In this document: one piece after another, positions 32,217-40,824 of the stretch
Position numbering within the stretch: the stretch's first letter is position 1
How the letters are laid out: every line of letters starts with the position of its first letter
Source of the DNA: Clostridium sp. Marseille-P2415
Lineage (GTDB): Bacteria; Bacillota; Clostridia; Lachnospirales; Lachnospiraceae
Direction: 5' to 3'
DNA: 48,665 bases
Assembly (NCBI RefSeq): GCF_900155545.1
Contig: NZ_LT732526.1
Span: forward strand, 894,856-943,520
The notes under the pieces: generated by a model
Databases searched by the model: none
Told to the model about the DNA's origin: nothing
Seen by the model: the letters and a program-made list of their open reading frames with translations, nothing else
Translations under genes and position numbers: made by a program

Positions 32217-33101
32217 ATGATGAGTTTCATATCCTATTTTATTAATGGTTTAAGCCTGGGCAGTGTTTATGCAATCATTGCTTTGGGATATACCATGGTA
32301 TATGGCATTGCCAAGATGCTTAACTTTGCTCATGGCGATGTGATCATGATTGGAGGATACGTGGTGTTCACAGTAGTCAGCACAATGGGCTTAGGACCGG
32401 TCGCTGGCATACTCCTTGCGGTTATCTTATGTACTGTATTAGGCGTGGTCATTGAGGGCGTCGCTTACCGCCCTTTGCGCATGGCAAGCCCTCTTGCAGT
32501 TCTGATTACGGCAATCGGTGTGAGCTACCTGCTTCAAAACATCGCACTGCTTGTTTTTGGTTCCAATCCGAAATCCTTTACTTCTGTTGTAACAGTACCG
32601 GCTCTTAAGCTGGCAGAAGGAAAACTCACAATTTCCGGTGAGACCATTGTTACAATTATCAGCTGTGTCATCATTATGATCGGCCTGACTGCGTTTATCA
32701 GAAAGACAAGAGCAGGACAGGCTATGCTTGCCGTATCGGAAGATAAGGGAGCTGCCCAGTTAATGGGAATCAATGTGGATGGCACCATTGCACTTACTTT
32801 TGCCATCGGATCCGCTCTGGCTGCTATTGCCGGCGCGCTTCTTTGTTCCGCGTATCCGACTCTTACCCCCTATACCGGTTCCATGCCAGGTATCAAGGCA
32901 TTCGTAGCTGCTGTATTTGGCGGGATCGGCTCCATTCCGGGAGCGTTTATCGGCGGACTTTTACTGGGCGTGATTGAAAATCTCAGCAAGGCTTATATTT
33001 CATCCCAGCTCTCTGATGCCATTGTATTTGCAGTCCTCATTGTTGTTCTTCTTGTAAAGCCTACCGGAATTTTAGGCAAGAAGATTAACGAGAAAGTATA
33101 G
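32217..33101 (+). CDS. livH: LivH-type ABC permease (294 aa)
   Basis: Membrane permease of the branched-chain amino acid importer. Seen: about eight hydrophobic segments, NGLSLGSVYAIIALGYTMVYG and KMLNFAHGDVIMIGGY near the start (family signature), YRPLRMASPLAVLITAIGVSY and AAVFGGIGSIPGAFIGGLLLG near the end. ATG 32217 is chosen because GAGGTG is seven bases upstream; the ATG at 32202 overlaps that site. Followed directly by livM. Confidence 0.95.
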   Translation: MMSFISYFINGLSLGSVYAIIALGYTMVYGIAKMLNFAHGDVIMIGGYVVFTVVSTMGLGPVAGILLAVILCTVLGVVIEGVAYRPLRMASPLAVLITAIGVSYLLQNIALLVFGSNPKSFTSVVTVPALKLAEGKLTISGETIVTIISCVIIMIGLTAFIRKTRAGQAMLAVSEDKGAAQLMGINVDGTIALTFAIGSALAAIAGALLCSAYPTLTPYTGSMPGIKAFVAAVFGGIGSIPGAFIGGLLLGVIENLSKAYISSQLSDAIVFAVLIVVLLVKPTGILGKKINEKV

Positions 33102-33110
33102 GTGGACGAC

Positions 33111-34202
33111 ATGGGAAATAATATGAAGACAAAATTCCGTCTGAATAAGACATTAAGAAGCAACATGATAACCTATGGTATCGTAGCTGCTGCCTTTATT
33201 ATAGTACAGCTGCTGGTAAATACAGGGCAGGTAAGCAGCCTGATGAAGGGCCTTCTGGTCCCGCTTTGTATTTATACCATCATGGCAGTATCCTTAAATT
33301 TAACCGTAGGAATTCTTGGGGAATTGAGCCTGGGCCATGCAGGATTCATGTGCGTTGGCGCATTTTCCAGCTCCCTGTTTTCCATATGCATGCTGGAGGC
33401 GGTTCCGAGCGCAGGAATCCGGTTCTTTTTCGCCATTTTAATCGGTGCGGCTTCGGCAGCATTAGCCGGTATTGTTGTTGGAATTCCGGTTTTAAGGCTT
33501 CGTGGGGATTATCTGGCCATTGTAACCCTGGCTTTTGGTGAAATCATCAAAAACGTGGTAAACGTTATTTACGTTGGGAAGGACTCCGGCGGACTTCACT
33601 TTTCCATGAAAAATGCTATGGCCCTTAATATGGAAAAGGAGGGAAAAGTCATTTTAAACGGAGCTCAGGGTATTACGGGGACTCCGAAGAACTCCACCTT
33701 TATGATAGGTGTGGTCCTGATTTTGATTACTCTGTTTATCGTGCTGAATTTAATCAACTCCAGGTCCGGGCGTGCCATCATGTCTGTCCGTGACAACCGT
33801 ATCGCAGCGGAATCCATTGGGATCAACATTACAAAATACAAGCTGATGGCTTTTACCATTTCCGCTTCCTTAGCAGGCGTTGCCGGAGTATTGTACTCCC
33901 ATAACCTTTCTTCCCTTACAGCGACCCAGAAGAACTTTGGATATAACCAGTCCATCATGATTCTTGTATTTGTGGTTCTTGGGGGTATCGGAAACATCCG
34001 CGGTTCTATGATAGCAGCGGTTATTTTAACTTTGCTTCCGGAGCTTTTAAGAAGCTTAAATACCTACCGTATGCTGATTTACGCCATCATTCTGATCGTT
34101 ATGATGATTTTTAACTGGAGCCCTAAATTAATAGATTTCAGGAAACGCCATTCTCTGAAACGGTATTTCCATAAGAACAAGGAAGAGAAGGGGGTTTCAT
34201 AA
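33111..34202 (+). CDS. livM: LivM-type ABC permease (363 aa)
   Basis: Second permease of the importer. Seen: a basic N-terminus, about ten hydrophobic segments, SLNLTVGILGELSLGHAGFM, the conserved RLRGDYLAIVTLAFGEI, SVRDNRIAAESIGIN (coupling-helix region that contacts the ATPase) and VVLGGIGNIRGSM. ATG 33111 has AGGTGG five bases upstream; a GTG at 33102, directly after the livH stop, is the longer alternative. The charged C-terminal tail (KRYFHKNKEEKG) is cytoplasmic. Confidence 0.94.
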   Translation: MGNNMKTKFRLNKTLRSNMITYGIVAAAFIIVQLLVNTGQVSSLMKGLLVPLCIYTIMAVSLNLTVGILGELSLGHAGFMCVGAFSSSLFSICMLEAVPSAGIRFFFAILIGAASAALAGIVVGIPVLRLRGDYLAIVTLAFGEIIKNVVNVIYVGKDSGGLHFSMKNAMALNMEKEGKVILNGAQGITGTPKNSTFMIGVVLILITLFIVLNLINSRSGRAIMSVRDNRIAAESIGINITKYKLMAFTISASLAGVAGVLYSHNLSSLTATQKNFGYNQSIMILVFVVLGGIGNIRGSMIAAVILTLLPELLRSLNTYRMLIYAIILIVMMIFNWSPKLIDFRKRHSLKRYFHKNKEEKGVS

Positions 34203-34204
34203 CC

Positions 34205-34963
34205 ATGGCATTACTGGAAATCAAAAATCTTGGTATTTCATTTGGCGGTTTACGCGCCGTGGATAATTTCAGCATTACCATTGAAAAAGGGCAGCTTTAT
34301 GGTCTCATCGGGCCAAACGGAGCCGGTAAAACCACGATTTTTAACCTTTTAACCGGTGTATACAAACCAAATGCAGGTACCATTTTTTTGGATGGAGTAA
34401 ATATAACAGGCAAAAAAACAGTGGATATCAACAGGGCAGGAATTGCAAGAACCTTTCAGAATATCCGTTTGTTTAAGGAGCTGACTGTACTTGATAATGT
34501 AAAGACCGGACTCCATAATGGCTATCCCTATTCGACTGTGACCGGAATTCTCCGCCTTCCAAAGTTCTTTAAAGTGGAAAAGGAGATGAATGAAAAAGCC
34601 GCAGAGCTTTTAAAAGTGTTTGACCTGGATAAGGAAAAGAATACGCTTGCATCCAATCTGCCTTATGGAAAACAGAGAAAACTGGAGATTGCCCGTGCCC
34701 TTGCCACAGGACCCAAGCTTTTGCTCCTTGATGAGCCGGCGGCAGGTATGAATCCCAATGAAACCACGGAGCTTATGGATACCATACGCTTTGTACGGGA
34801 TAATTTTGATATGACCATTCTGTTAATTGAGCACGATATGAAGCTTGTCTCCGGCATCTGTGAACGGCTGACCGTATTGAATTTCGGTCAGGTGCTTACC
34901 CAGGGAAAAACGGCGGATGTGCTGAATGATCCGGAAGTCATCAAGGCATATCTGGGAGAATAA
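34205..34963 (+). CDS. livG: LivG-type ABC ATPase (252 aa)
   Basis: ATP-hydrolysing subunit. Seen: Walker A GPNGAGKTT at 36-44, the LivG-specific AGIARTFQNIRLFKELTV, signature LPYGKQRKLEIARAL (the usual LSGGQ is LPYGK here, normal for LivG), Walker B LLLLDEPAAGMN, and LLIEHDMKLV with the switch His. Two bases after livM. Length is typical. Confidence 0.96.
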   Translation: MALLEIKNLGISFGGLRAVDNFSITIEKGQLYGLIGPNGAGKTTIFNLLTGVYKPNAGTIFLDGVNITGKKTVDINRAGIARTFQNIRLFKELTVLDNVKTGLHNGYPYSTVTGILRLPKFFKVEKEMNEKAAELLKVFDLDKEKNTLASNLPYGKQRKLEIARALATGPKLLLLDEPAAGMNPNETTELMDTIRFVRDNFDMTILLIEHDMKLVSGICERLTVLNFGQVLTQGKTADVLNDPEVIKAYLGE

Positions 34964-34976
34964 GGAGGCTTAAGAC

Positions 34977-35687
34977 ATGGCAATACTTGAAGTGAAAAAT
35001 CTGGAAGTATATTATGGCGTTATCAAGGCGCTTAAGGATATTTCCTTTGAAGTGAAGGAAGGAGAGATCGTTGCCTTAATCGGCGCCAACGGTGCCGGAA
35101 AGACCACGACCCTTCATACCATAACCGGTCTTTTGAAGGCAGCCTCCGGCAGCATACAGTTTGACGGCCATGATATCACGAAGATACGGGGCGATAAAGT
35201 TGTAGGCATGGGAATGGCCCATGTACCGGAAGGACGGCGTGTTTTTGCAGCCTTAAGCGTTTATGAGAATTTAAAGCTTGGCGCTTACACAAGACGGGAT
35301 AAAAATGAGATAGAAGAAACCCTGCAGATGATCTACAAACGCTTCCCCAGGCTTTTGGAGAGGAAGAATCAGCCTGCCGGAACCTTAAGCGGTGGGGAAC
35401 AGCAGATGTTAGCCATGGGGCGGGCGCTTATGAGCCATCCCAAGGTGATCGTACTGGATGAGCCATCCATGGGACTTTCTCCCATTTACGTAAATGAGAT
35501 CTTTGATATCATTCAGGAGATCAATAAGTCAGGAACCACGGTTTTACTGGTTGAACAGAATGCGAAAAAAGCGCTGTCCATTGCCAACCGTGCTTATGTT
35601 CTTGAAACCGGGGCCATTGTTTTAAGCGGTGATGCCCGTGAACTGATGAATAATGACTCCGTAAAGAAGGCATATTTAAGTGAATAA
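34977..35687 (+). CDS. livF: LivF-type ABC ATPase (236 aa)
   Basis: Second ATPase of the Liv importer, forms a heterodimer with LivG. Seen: Walker A GANGAGKTT, MGMAHVPEGRRVFAALSVYENL (LivF signature), LSGGEQQMLAMGRALM, Walker B VIVLDEPSMGL, and LLVEQNAKKAL. AAGGAGG precedes the ATG, 13 bases after livG. The last gene of the operon; two hairpins follow. Confidence 0.96.
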   Translation: MAILEVKNLEVYYGVIKALKDISFEVKEGEIVALIGANGAGKTTTLHTITGLLKAASGSIQFDGHDITKIRGDKVVGMGMAHVPEGRRVFAALSVYENLKLGAYTRRDKNEIEETLQMIYKRFPRLLERKNQPAGTLSGGEQQMLAMGRALMSHPKVIVLDEPSMGLSPIYVNEIFDIIQEINKSGTTVLLVEQNAKKALSIANRAYVLETGAIVLSGDARELMNNDSVKKAYLSE

Positions 35688-35718
35688 CAATACGGATTTT
35701 TTATAGGTGTTGGAATAG

Positions 35719-35774
35719 GAATCCCCGCAATCTCCGGTATTTAAGCAGGCGTATACAGGAGATTGCGGGGATTC
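35719..35774. repeat. Perfect 17-bp inverted repeat after livF
   Basis: Left arm GAATCCCCGCAATCTCC and right arm GGAGATTGCGGGGATTC, with a 22-nt loop that can itself pair GTAT / ATAC. No T-run follows, so it is not a classical terminator by itself; a true terminator lies 30 bases further on. Confidence 0.8.
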
Positions 35775-35803
35775 TTGCTCCGTTGATGAGAATATACCTC
35801 TGG

Positions 35804-35826
35804 AGCCGGTTGCCGGCTGTTTTTTT
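35804..35826 (+). terminator. Terminator of the liv operon
   Basis: Stem AGCCGG / CCGGCT with loop TTG, then GTTTTTTT. Confidence 0.85.
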
Positions 35827-35864
35827 ACGGGAAATCCATAAGAAACAGCATAGAAAAGAAAAGG

Positions 35865-35892
35865 GAATAATCTTTTCTCCCCTGCATATAGT
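35865..35892 (+). promoter_or_regulatory. Putative sigma-E promoter of spoIVA
   Basis: GAATAAT (35865-35871), 13 bp, CATATAGT (35885-35892), 27 bases before the start codon. In Bacillus spoIVA is transcribed by the mother-cell sigma-E, whose -10 resembles CATAnnnT. The same CATATAGT precedes yqfC. Confidence 0.7.
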
Positions 35893-35918
35893 GTAACAGC
35901 ACAGAAGGGGGAATCTTT

Positions 35919-37394
35919 ATGGACAATTATAACGTATACAATGATATCAAAGCCCGAACCAACGGAGAGATCTACATCGGAGTGGTGGGACCGGTAAGAA
36001 CAGGAAAATCGACTTTTATCAAGCGTTTTATGGAATTAATGGTTTTGCCGGGCATGGAGGATGAACACCAGAAAACTCAGACAAGGGACGAACTGCCCCA
36101 GAGTGCGGCAGGAAAAACCATCATGACTACAGAGCCGAAATTCATCCCAAAGGAAGCCGCAATCATCCGACTTGGAGACGAAATTGAGGCGAAGGTCCGT
36201 TTGATTGACTGTGTAGGCTTTATGGTGGAAGGTGCAGCCGGCCATATTGAAAACGATGAGGAACGGCTGGTGAAAACGCCCTGGTTCGATTACGAGATTC
36301 CTTTTACCAAAGCAGCAGAAATCGGGACCAGAAAGGTCATTAACGACCATTCCACCATCGGTGTGGTCATTACCACGGACGGTTCCATTGGGGAGCTGAA
36401 ACGTCCGAATTACATAGCTGCAGAAGAGCGAACGGTACAGGAACTGAAGAATCTGGGGAAACCGTTTATTATCCTGTTAAATTCTGCAAAACCATATTCC
36501 GACGAGGTAAGTGCCCTTTCTAAGGATATGAGTGATAAATACGGGGTTACGGTCATGCCCATTAACTGTGAGCAGTTAAAAAAGGATGATGTCAACAATA
36601 TCCTGGAACGGGTATTAAAGGAATTCCCTGTGACGGAAATGGATTTCTACATTCCAAAGTGGCTTGAGATCCTTCCTGCCACCCACTGGCTGAAGGCCCA
36701 GGTAATCCAGGCTGCAAAGGAAATGGTGAAAAAGGTCTCCCACATGAAGGACATAACCGCAGATCTGTTTGACGGGGCAACAGAAAGCGTCCGCTCCGTT
36801 AAAGTCCAGAACATGAATATGGCGGACGGCAGCGTCGCCGTTGCCATGGATGTGGATGACAGCTATTATTATCAGATTTTAAGCGATTACGTTGGCCTTC
36901 CGATTGAAGGGGAGTACCAGTTAATGCAGACTTTAAGCGAACTGGCAAAAATGCGGGCAGAATACGAAAAGGTCAACCAGGCTATGACCCAGGTCCGTTT
37001 GAAAGGCTATGGCGTCGTGACACCGGAGCGTTCCGAAATTATGCTAGACGAACCGGAGGTCATTAAGCACGGAAATAAATACGGCGTAAAGATGCGGGCG
37101 GAAGCTCCTTCCATTAATTTGATCAAGGCTCATATCCAGACTGAAATCGCCCCGATCGTTGGAAGCGAGCAGCAGGCGGAAGATCTGATCGCCTATATCA
37201 AGGAAAACGCAAGAGACAGCGAAGAAGGCATATGGAATACCAATATTTTTGGAAAATCCATTGAACAGATTGTGGAAGACGGCATTCAGACCAAGGTCTC
37301 CCAGCTTACGGAAGATTGTCAAATGAAGCTTCAGGACACCCTCCAAAAAATTATTAACGATAGTAATGGCGGTATGATTTGCATTATTATCTAA
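35919..37394 (+). CDS. spoIVA: SpoIVA, spore coat morphogenetic ATPase (491 aa)
   Basis: Mother-cell protein that polymerises on the outer forespore membrane as the base of the spore coat, using ATP. Seen: Walker A GPVRTGKST at 24-32, RLIDCVGFMVEGAAGH, ITTDGSIGELKR, a middle domain, and the C-terminal polymerisation tail GGMICIII, the family hallmark. Length is right for the family (about 492). GAAGGGGG lies before the ATG. It appears to be monocistronic, since the next gene has its own promoter overlapping the spoIVA end. It shows that the organism is an endospore former. Confidence 0.98.
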   Translation: MDNYNVYNDIKARTNGEIYIGVVGPVRTGKSTFIKRFMELMVLPGMEDEHQKTQTRDELPQSAAGKTIMTTEPKFIPKEAAIIRLGDEIEAKVRLIDCVGFMVEGAAGHIENDEERLVKTPWFDYEIPFTKAAEIGTRKVINDHSTIGVVITTDGSIGELKRPNYIAAEERTVQELKNLGKPFIILLNSAKPYSDEVSALSKDMSDKYGVTVMPINCEQLKKDDVNNILERVLKEFPVTEMDFYIPKWLEILPATHWLKAQVIQAAKEMVKKVSHMKDITADLFDGATESVRSVKVQNMNMADGSVAVAMDVDDSYYYQILSDYVGLPIEGEYQLMQTLSELAKMRAEYEKVNQAMTQVRLKGYGVVTPERSEIMLDEPEVIKHGNKYGVKMRAEAPSINLIKAHIQTEIAPIVGSEQQAEDLIAYIKENARDSEEGIWNTNIFGKSIEQIVEDGIQTKVSQLTEDCQMKLQDTLQKIINDSNGGMICIII

Positions 37395-37408
37395 ATGAAT
37401 GGTATAAT
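37379..37408 (+). promoter_or_regulatory. Promoter of the beta-CASP nuclease-like gene
   Basis: TTGCAT (37379-37384), 18 bp, TATAAT (37403-37408). The -35 lies in the last codons of spoIVA, so this gene can be read independently of sporulation. Confidence 0.7.
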
Positions 37409-37438
37409 AGACAAAACAGGTACAAAAGGAGGGCTTTT

Positions 37439-39040
37439 ATGAAATTGATGTTCATTGGCGCAGCCCACGAGGTTACCGGAAGCTGTCATTATCTGGAAGC
37501 TGCCGGCTTTAAAGTCCTTGTGGACTGCGGTATGGAGCAGGGGATCGATAAATTTGAAAATGTGGATTTGCCGGTCAGCTTTGCGGAAATTGATTATGTT
37601 CTTCTGACCCATGCACATATCGACCATGCAGGGATGCTTCCTTTTATCTATGCAAGAGGCTTCCGGGGACAGGTAATTTCAACCGAAGCGACCGCTGACC
37701 TTTGCGGCATTATGCTGAAGGACAGCGCCCACATTCAGGAATCTGAAACGGAATGGAAGAACCGGAAGGCCAGACGTGCCGGTATGCCGGAAGAAGAACC
37801 CCTGTATGGAATCAATGATGCCATGGGCGTATTAGAGCTTTTTCATTCCTGTAATTATGAGGAAAAGGTGGAACTGGAAGATGGCTTTACGATCCGTTTC
37901 GTAGATGTAGGGCACCTTCTCGGTTCCGCCTCTATTGAGGTTTGGATCACAGAAGGAGGAAGCTCGAAAAAAATCGTCTTTTCCGGTGATATCGGTAATA
38001 AGAATAAACCGTTGATCCGGGATCCGCAATACATAAAAGATGCGGATTATGTGGTTATGGAGTGCACCTATGGAGACCGCCTGCATGGCATGATTCCGGA
38101 CCATGTTTCAGTACTTGCCGATATGGTCCAGAGAACGCTGGACAGAGGCGGTAATGTGGTGATACCGGCTTTTGCAGTGGGCAGGACCCAGGAGCTTCTC
38201 TACATGTTCCGGCGTATTAAGGCAGAAAAACGGATTAACGGACACGAAGGGTTTGAAGTTTATGTCGACAGCCCTCTGGCAGTTGAGGCAACTCATGTAT
38301 TTAAAGATAATCTGGCAGACTGTTACGATGAAGAAACCAGGAAACTGGTAATGCAGGGCGTTAACCCCATTTCATTTCCCGGCCTGAAGCTGTCAGTAAC
38401 CAGCGAAGAATCCAAAAACATCAATTTTAATTCAAAACCGAAAGTAATTATCTCAGCGGCCGGCATGTGCGATGCAGGCCGTATCCGGCATCACTTAAAA
38501 CATAATTTATGGCGGCCGGAATGCACCGTTGTTTTTACGGGCTACCAGTCCATAGGGACGCTGGGAAGAAGCCTGATCGAGGGCTTGGGTGAGGTAAGGC
38601 TGTTTGGCGAAACCATTCAGGTGGAAGCCCATATTGAACAGATGGACGGGATGAGTTCCCACGCGGATATGGAAGGACTGATTACCTGGTTGAACGCATT
38701 TGAAAAAAAGCCCCGGCAGGTGTTTCTGGTTCACGGAGATGATCAGGTCTGCAAATCCTTTGAGCAGCTTCTGGAGGACGAATATGGATATAAAGTAAAA
38801 GCCCCCTATTCCGGCTCCGTCTATGACCTTTCTCTTGGAAGGTGGCTGAATGAAGCAGAAGGGATTGTGATCACCAAAATACCGGAAAGCCCCAAAAAGC
38901 CTGCGGGCGTTTATGGAAGGCTTTTTGCTGCAGGCGAAAGGCTCCTGCAGGTTATCCGCCATAACCAGGGCGGCGCCAATAAAGATCTTGCCAAGTTTGC
39001 GGATCAGATTAATTCTTTATGTGATAAATGGGATAGATAA
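37439..39040 (+). CDS. Metallo-beta-lactamase / beta-CASP family ribonuclease-like protein (533 aa)
   Basis: Metal-dependent hydrolase of the CPSF-73-like group that acts on RNA ends or 3' trimming in other organisms. Seen: FIGAAHEVTGSCHYLEAAG, HAHIDHAG with H58, H60, D62, H63, DVGHLLGSASIEVW, FSGDIG, the beta-CASP domain (about 200-400) with ECTYGDRLH, VIPAFAVGRTQELLY and SAAGMCDAGRIRHHL, and MDGMSSHADMEGL plus VHGDD near the end. About 70 residues at the C-terminus have no motif I know. GGAGGG lies five bases before the ATG. rnhA follows 15 bases on, giving a small RNA-processing unit. The exact substrate is open. Confidence 0.9.
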   Translation: MKLMFIGAAHEVTGSCHYLEAAGFKVLVDCGMEQGIDKFENVDLPVSFAEIDYVLLTHAHIDHAGMLPFIYARGFRGQVISTEATADLCGIMLKDSAHIQESETEWKNRKARRAGMPEEEPLYGINDAMGVLELFHSCNYEEKVELEDGFTIRFVDVGHLLGSASIEVWITEGGSSKKIVFSGDIGNKNKPLIRDPQYIKDADYVVMECTYGDRLHGMIPDHVSVLADMVQRTLDRGGNVVIPAFAVGRTQELLYMFRRIKAEKRINGHEGFEVYVDSPLAVEATHVFKDNLADCYDEETRKLVMQGVNPISFPGLKLSVTSEESKNINFNSKPKVIISAAGMCDAGRIRHHLKHNLWRPECTVVFTGYQSIGTLGRSLIEGLGEVRLFGETIQVEAHIEQMDGMSSHADMEGLITWLNAFEKKPRQVFLVHGDDQVCKSFEQLLEDEYGYKVKAPYSGSVYDLSLGRWLNEAEGIVITKIPESPKKPAGVYGRLFAAGERLLQVIRHNQGGANKDLAKFADQINSLCDKWDR

Positions 39041-39055
39041 GGAGAACAGCAGAAA

Positions 39056-39532
39056 GTGACTAAGGTACTATTATTTACCGACGGAGCTGCAAGAGGGAAC
39101 CCTGACGGGCCGGGAGGCTACGGTGCGGTTCTGCAGTTTACGGATTCCAAAGGGCAGCTCCATGAAAAAACCATGTCAGCGGGATATGAAAAGACCACAA
39201 ACAACCGCATGGAGCTCATGGCGGCCATCGCAGGTCTTGAGGCACTTACCAGGCCCTGTCAGGTGGAGCTTTATTCCGATTCCAAATACGTGACGGATGC
39301 ATTTAACCAGCACTGGATCGACAATTGGATCAAAAACAACTGGAGGAGGGGCAAAAGCGGCCCTGTAAAGAACATTGATCTGTGGGAAAGGCTGTTAAGT
39401 GCCATGGAACCCCATCGGGTAACCTTTCACTGGGTGAAGGGACATGCCGGCCATCCACAGAATGAACGGTGCGATATGCTGGCAACCAGTGCAGCGGATG
39501 GAGATGATCTGCTCATAGATGAAGGGATATAA
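39056..39532 (+). CDS. rnhA: Ribonuclease HI (158 aa)
   Basis: Degrades the RNA strand of RNA-DNA hybrids. The catalytic set is complete: D9 ([20 protein letters not shown], split by convention), E53 (NNRMELMA), D75 (YSDSKYV) and D140 (ERCDMLA). The basic handle [15 protein letters not shown] and HWVKGHAGH are also present. The start is GTG 39056 with AAGGAG 11 bases upstream. The genome therefore carries both RNase HI (here) and RNase HII (22761). The following 127 bases to the next gene show no clear promoter or hairpin. Confidence 0.96.
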   Translation: MTKVLLFTDGAARGNPDGPGGYGAVLQFTDSKGQLHEKTMSAGYEKTTNNRMELMAAIAGLEALTRPCQVELYSDSKYVTDAFNQHWIDNWIKNNWRRGKSGPVKNIDLWERLLSAMEPHRVTFHWVKGHAGHPQNERCDMLATSAADGDDLLIDEGI

Positions 39533-39659
39533 AATGGCAGACAAAATTGCCAAAAACTTACATATCTCTTACAATGTCTTACTAAATGCGAATTCCTATT
39601 TTCTTTCTTTTTTATTTGTGATATGTTATTTCCATTAAATCAGGTTAGGATGATCGTTC

Positions 39660-40526
39660 ATGAATAAAAACAGAGGAATTTGGATTGTTATCGGGAGCAT
39701 TCTGGTCATCGGAATTCTGGTTACCTTTGCTACCGCCAGTTTTGTTAAAAGCAAGGAAAACGTTCCGGATTCTGCCCAAAATTCCGGGCTGTCAAACGCT
39801 GAAGTCCTGGATGCGCCTGAGGAAGCGAATGGCTATGGCGAGGCGCCGGAATTGTTTTCTGCGGATCTTGCAGCTCCGAAGGAGGCGCCGGAAGCAGAAG
39901 GAAAGGTGAAATCCGGGAAAGCAGATCCGGCCGCTACAGAGAGTGAGGCCAGCAGTACGGAAAACAGGCCGCTGGCGGCAGATTCAGGAGCGGAGATGAA
40001 AAGTGCTGCAAATTCCGCCCCGGCGTCTGGTGATCCCGAGACGGCTTTAAAGAGTTCCGAAGAGTCCGCTGTGACCGAACCGGTCATTACCCCCATCAGT
40101 CCGGATACCAGGTACAGGCTTTCCAATGCTGCCGATCCCACCGAAGGGGCCGCTTATTACCAGAAGCATTTGGCAGATTTAGATACACAGATTAAAAAAA
40201 TGCGGGAAGAGTCCGGGGACTCCAATACCTATTCTATGAAGGCCTTGGCGGATAAAGAACTTAAGCTGTGGAACCGGGAGCAGAACATGATTTACACCGC
40301 CGTTTCAGAGAGCCTTGATGACGAAGCCCGTAAGGAACTGGAGCTCTCTCAGCAGGCATGGATAAAAAGCAGGGATGCAAAGGCGGAAGAAGCCGCAAAA
40401 AAATACAGCGGCGGAAGCCTTGAGGGACTTGAGTATACCGCTTCACTGGCTGAATCCACAAGAGCACGGGCTTACGATCTGTTAGCGGAGTATACGGAGG
40501 TTTTCTCTTCGGGGGAAGGGCAGTAA
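39660..40526 (+). CDS. Membrane-anchored protein with C-terminal LprI-like (DUF1311) domain (288 aa)
   Basis: An N-terminal membrane segment (about residues 7-28, IWIVIGSILVIGILVTFATA) is followed by a long Ala/Glu/Ser/Pro-rich linker (about 30-165) of low complexity, and a C-terminal helical domain (about 170-285). That domain has WNREQNMIY, LELSQQAWIKSRDAKAEEAA, YSGGSLEGLEYTASL and TRARAYDLLAEY, matching the LprI/DUF1311 family (lysozyme inhibitor-like in mycobacteria; usually periplasmic). The usual cysteines of that family are absent. The domain would face outside. Function is unknown. A terminator follows immediately. Confidence 0.8.
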   Translation: MNKNRGIWIVIGSILVIGILVTFATASFVKSKENVPDSAQNSGLSNAEVLDAPEEANGYGEAPELFSADLAAPKEAPEAEGKVKSGKADPAATESEASSTENRPLAADSGAEMKSAANSAPASGDPETALKSSEESAVTEPVITPISPDTRYRLSNAADPTEGAAYYQKHLADLDTQIKKMREESGDSNTYSMKALADKELKLWNREQNMIYTAVSESLDDEARKELELSQQAWIKSRDAKAEEAAKKYSGGSLEGLEYTASLAESTRARAYDLLAEYTEVFSSGEGQ

Positions 40527-40551
40527 AAGTACGGTTTTTGCCGTACTTTTT
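40525..40551 (+). terminator. Terminator after the LprI-like gene
   Basis: Stem AAAGTACGG / CCGTACTTT with loop TTTTTG, then TT. The stem starts inside the stop codon of the gene. Confidence 0.8.
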
Positions 40552-40584
40552 CAGTTTGAATGAAAAAATTTCCATTGTAACATC

Positions 40585-40613
40585 TTGATAAATAAAATTC
40601 CTTATGATAGGAT
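40585..40613 (+). promoter_or_regulatory. Possible promoter of the small membrane gene and alaS
   Basis: TTGATA (40585-40590), 17 bp, TAGGAT (40608-40613). An overlapping TATGAT at 40603 lacks a -35 at proper distance. Confidence 0.5.
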
Positions 40614-40656
40614 AGTAAAATGAGTAATATTATATGAACTTTCGGGAGGTAAAAAT

Positions 40657-40806
40657 ATGACAGCAGTTTTTGCAAGTTTTCTGGGGACCGCAATAAAGTT
40701 CCTGTTTTTCCTGGTTGTTGCCTGGGGCGGAATTGTATGCGGCAAGAAATACAGAGATCACAAGGATGCAGGCAGAGCCGGTGAAGTGACGAAAGAGACA
40801 AAATAG
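40657..40806 (+). CDS. Small single-span membrane protein (49 aa), unknown function
   Basis: A short open frame with a very good ribosome binding site (GGGAGGT, seven bases before ATG). The product has one hydrophobic segment (about residues 4-29, with FLFFLVVAWGGIVCG) and a basic/charged tail KKYRDHKDAGRAGEVTKETK. It lies between a terminator and alaS, 18 bases before the alaS start, so the two are likely one transcript. I do not recognise the family. The size, membrane topology and fixed place before alaS make it a likely real gene. Confidence 0.72.
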   Translation: MTAVFASFLGTAIKFLFFLVVAWGGIVCGKKYRDHKDAGRAGEVTKETK

Positions 40807-40824
40807 CAAACGGAGGACAGTAAC

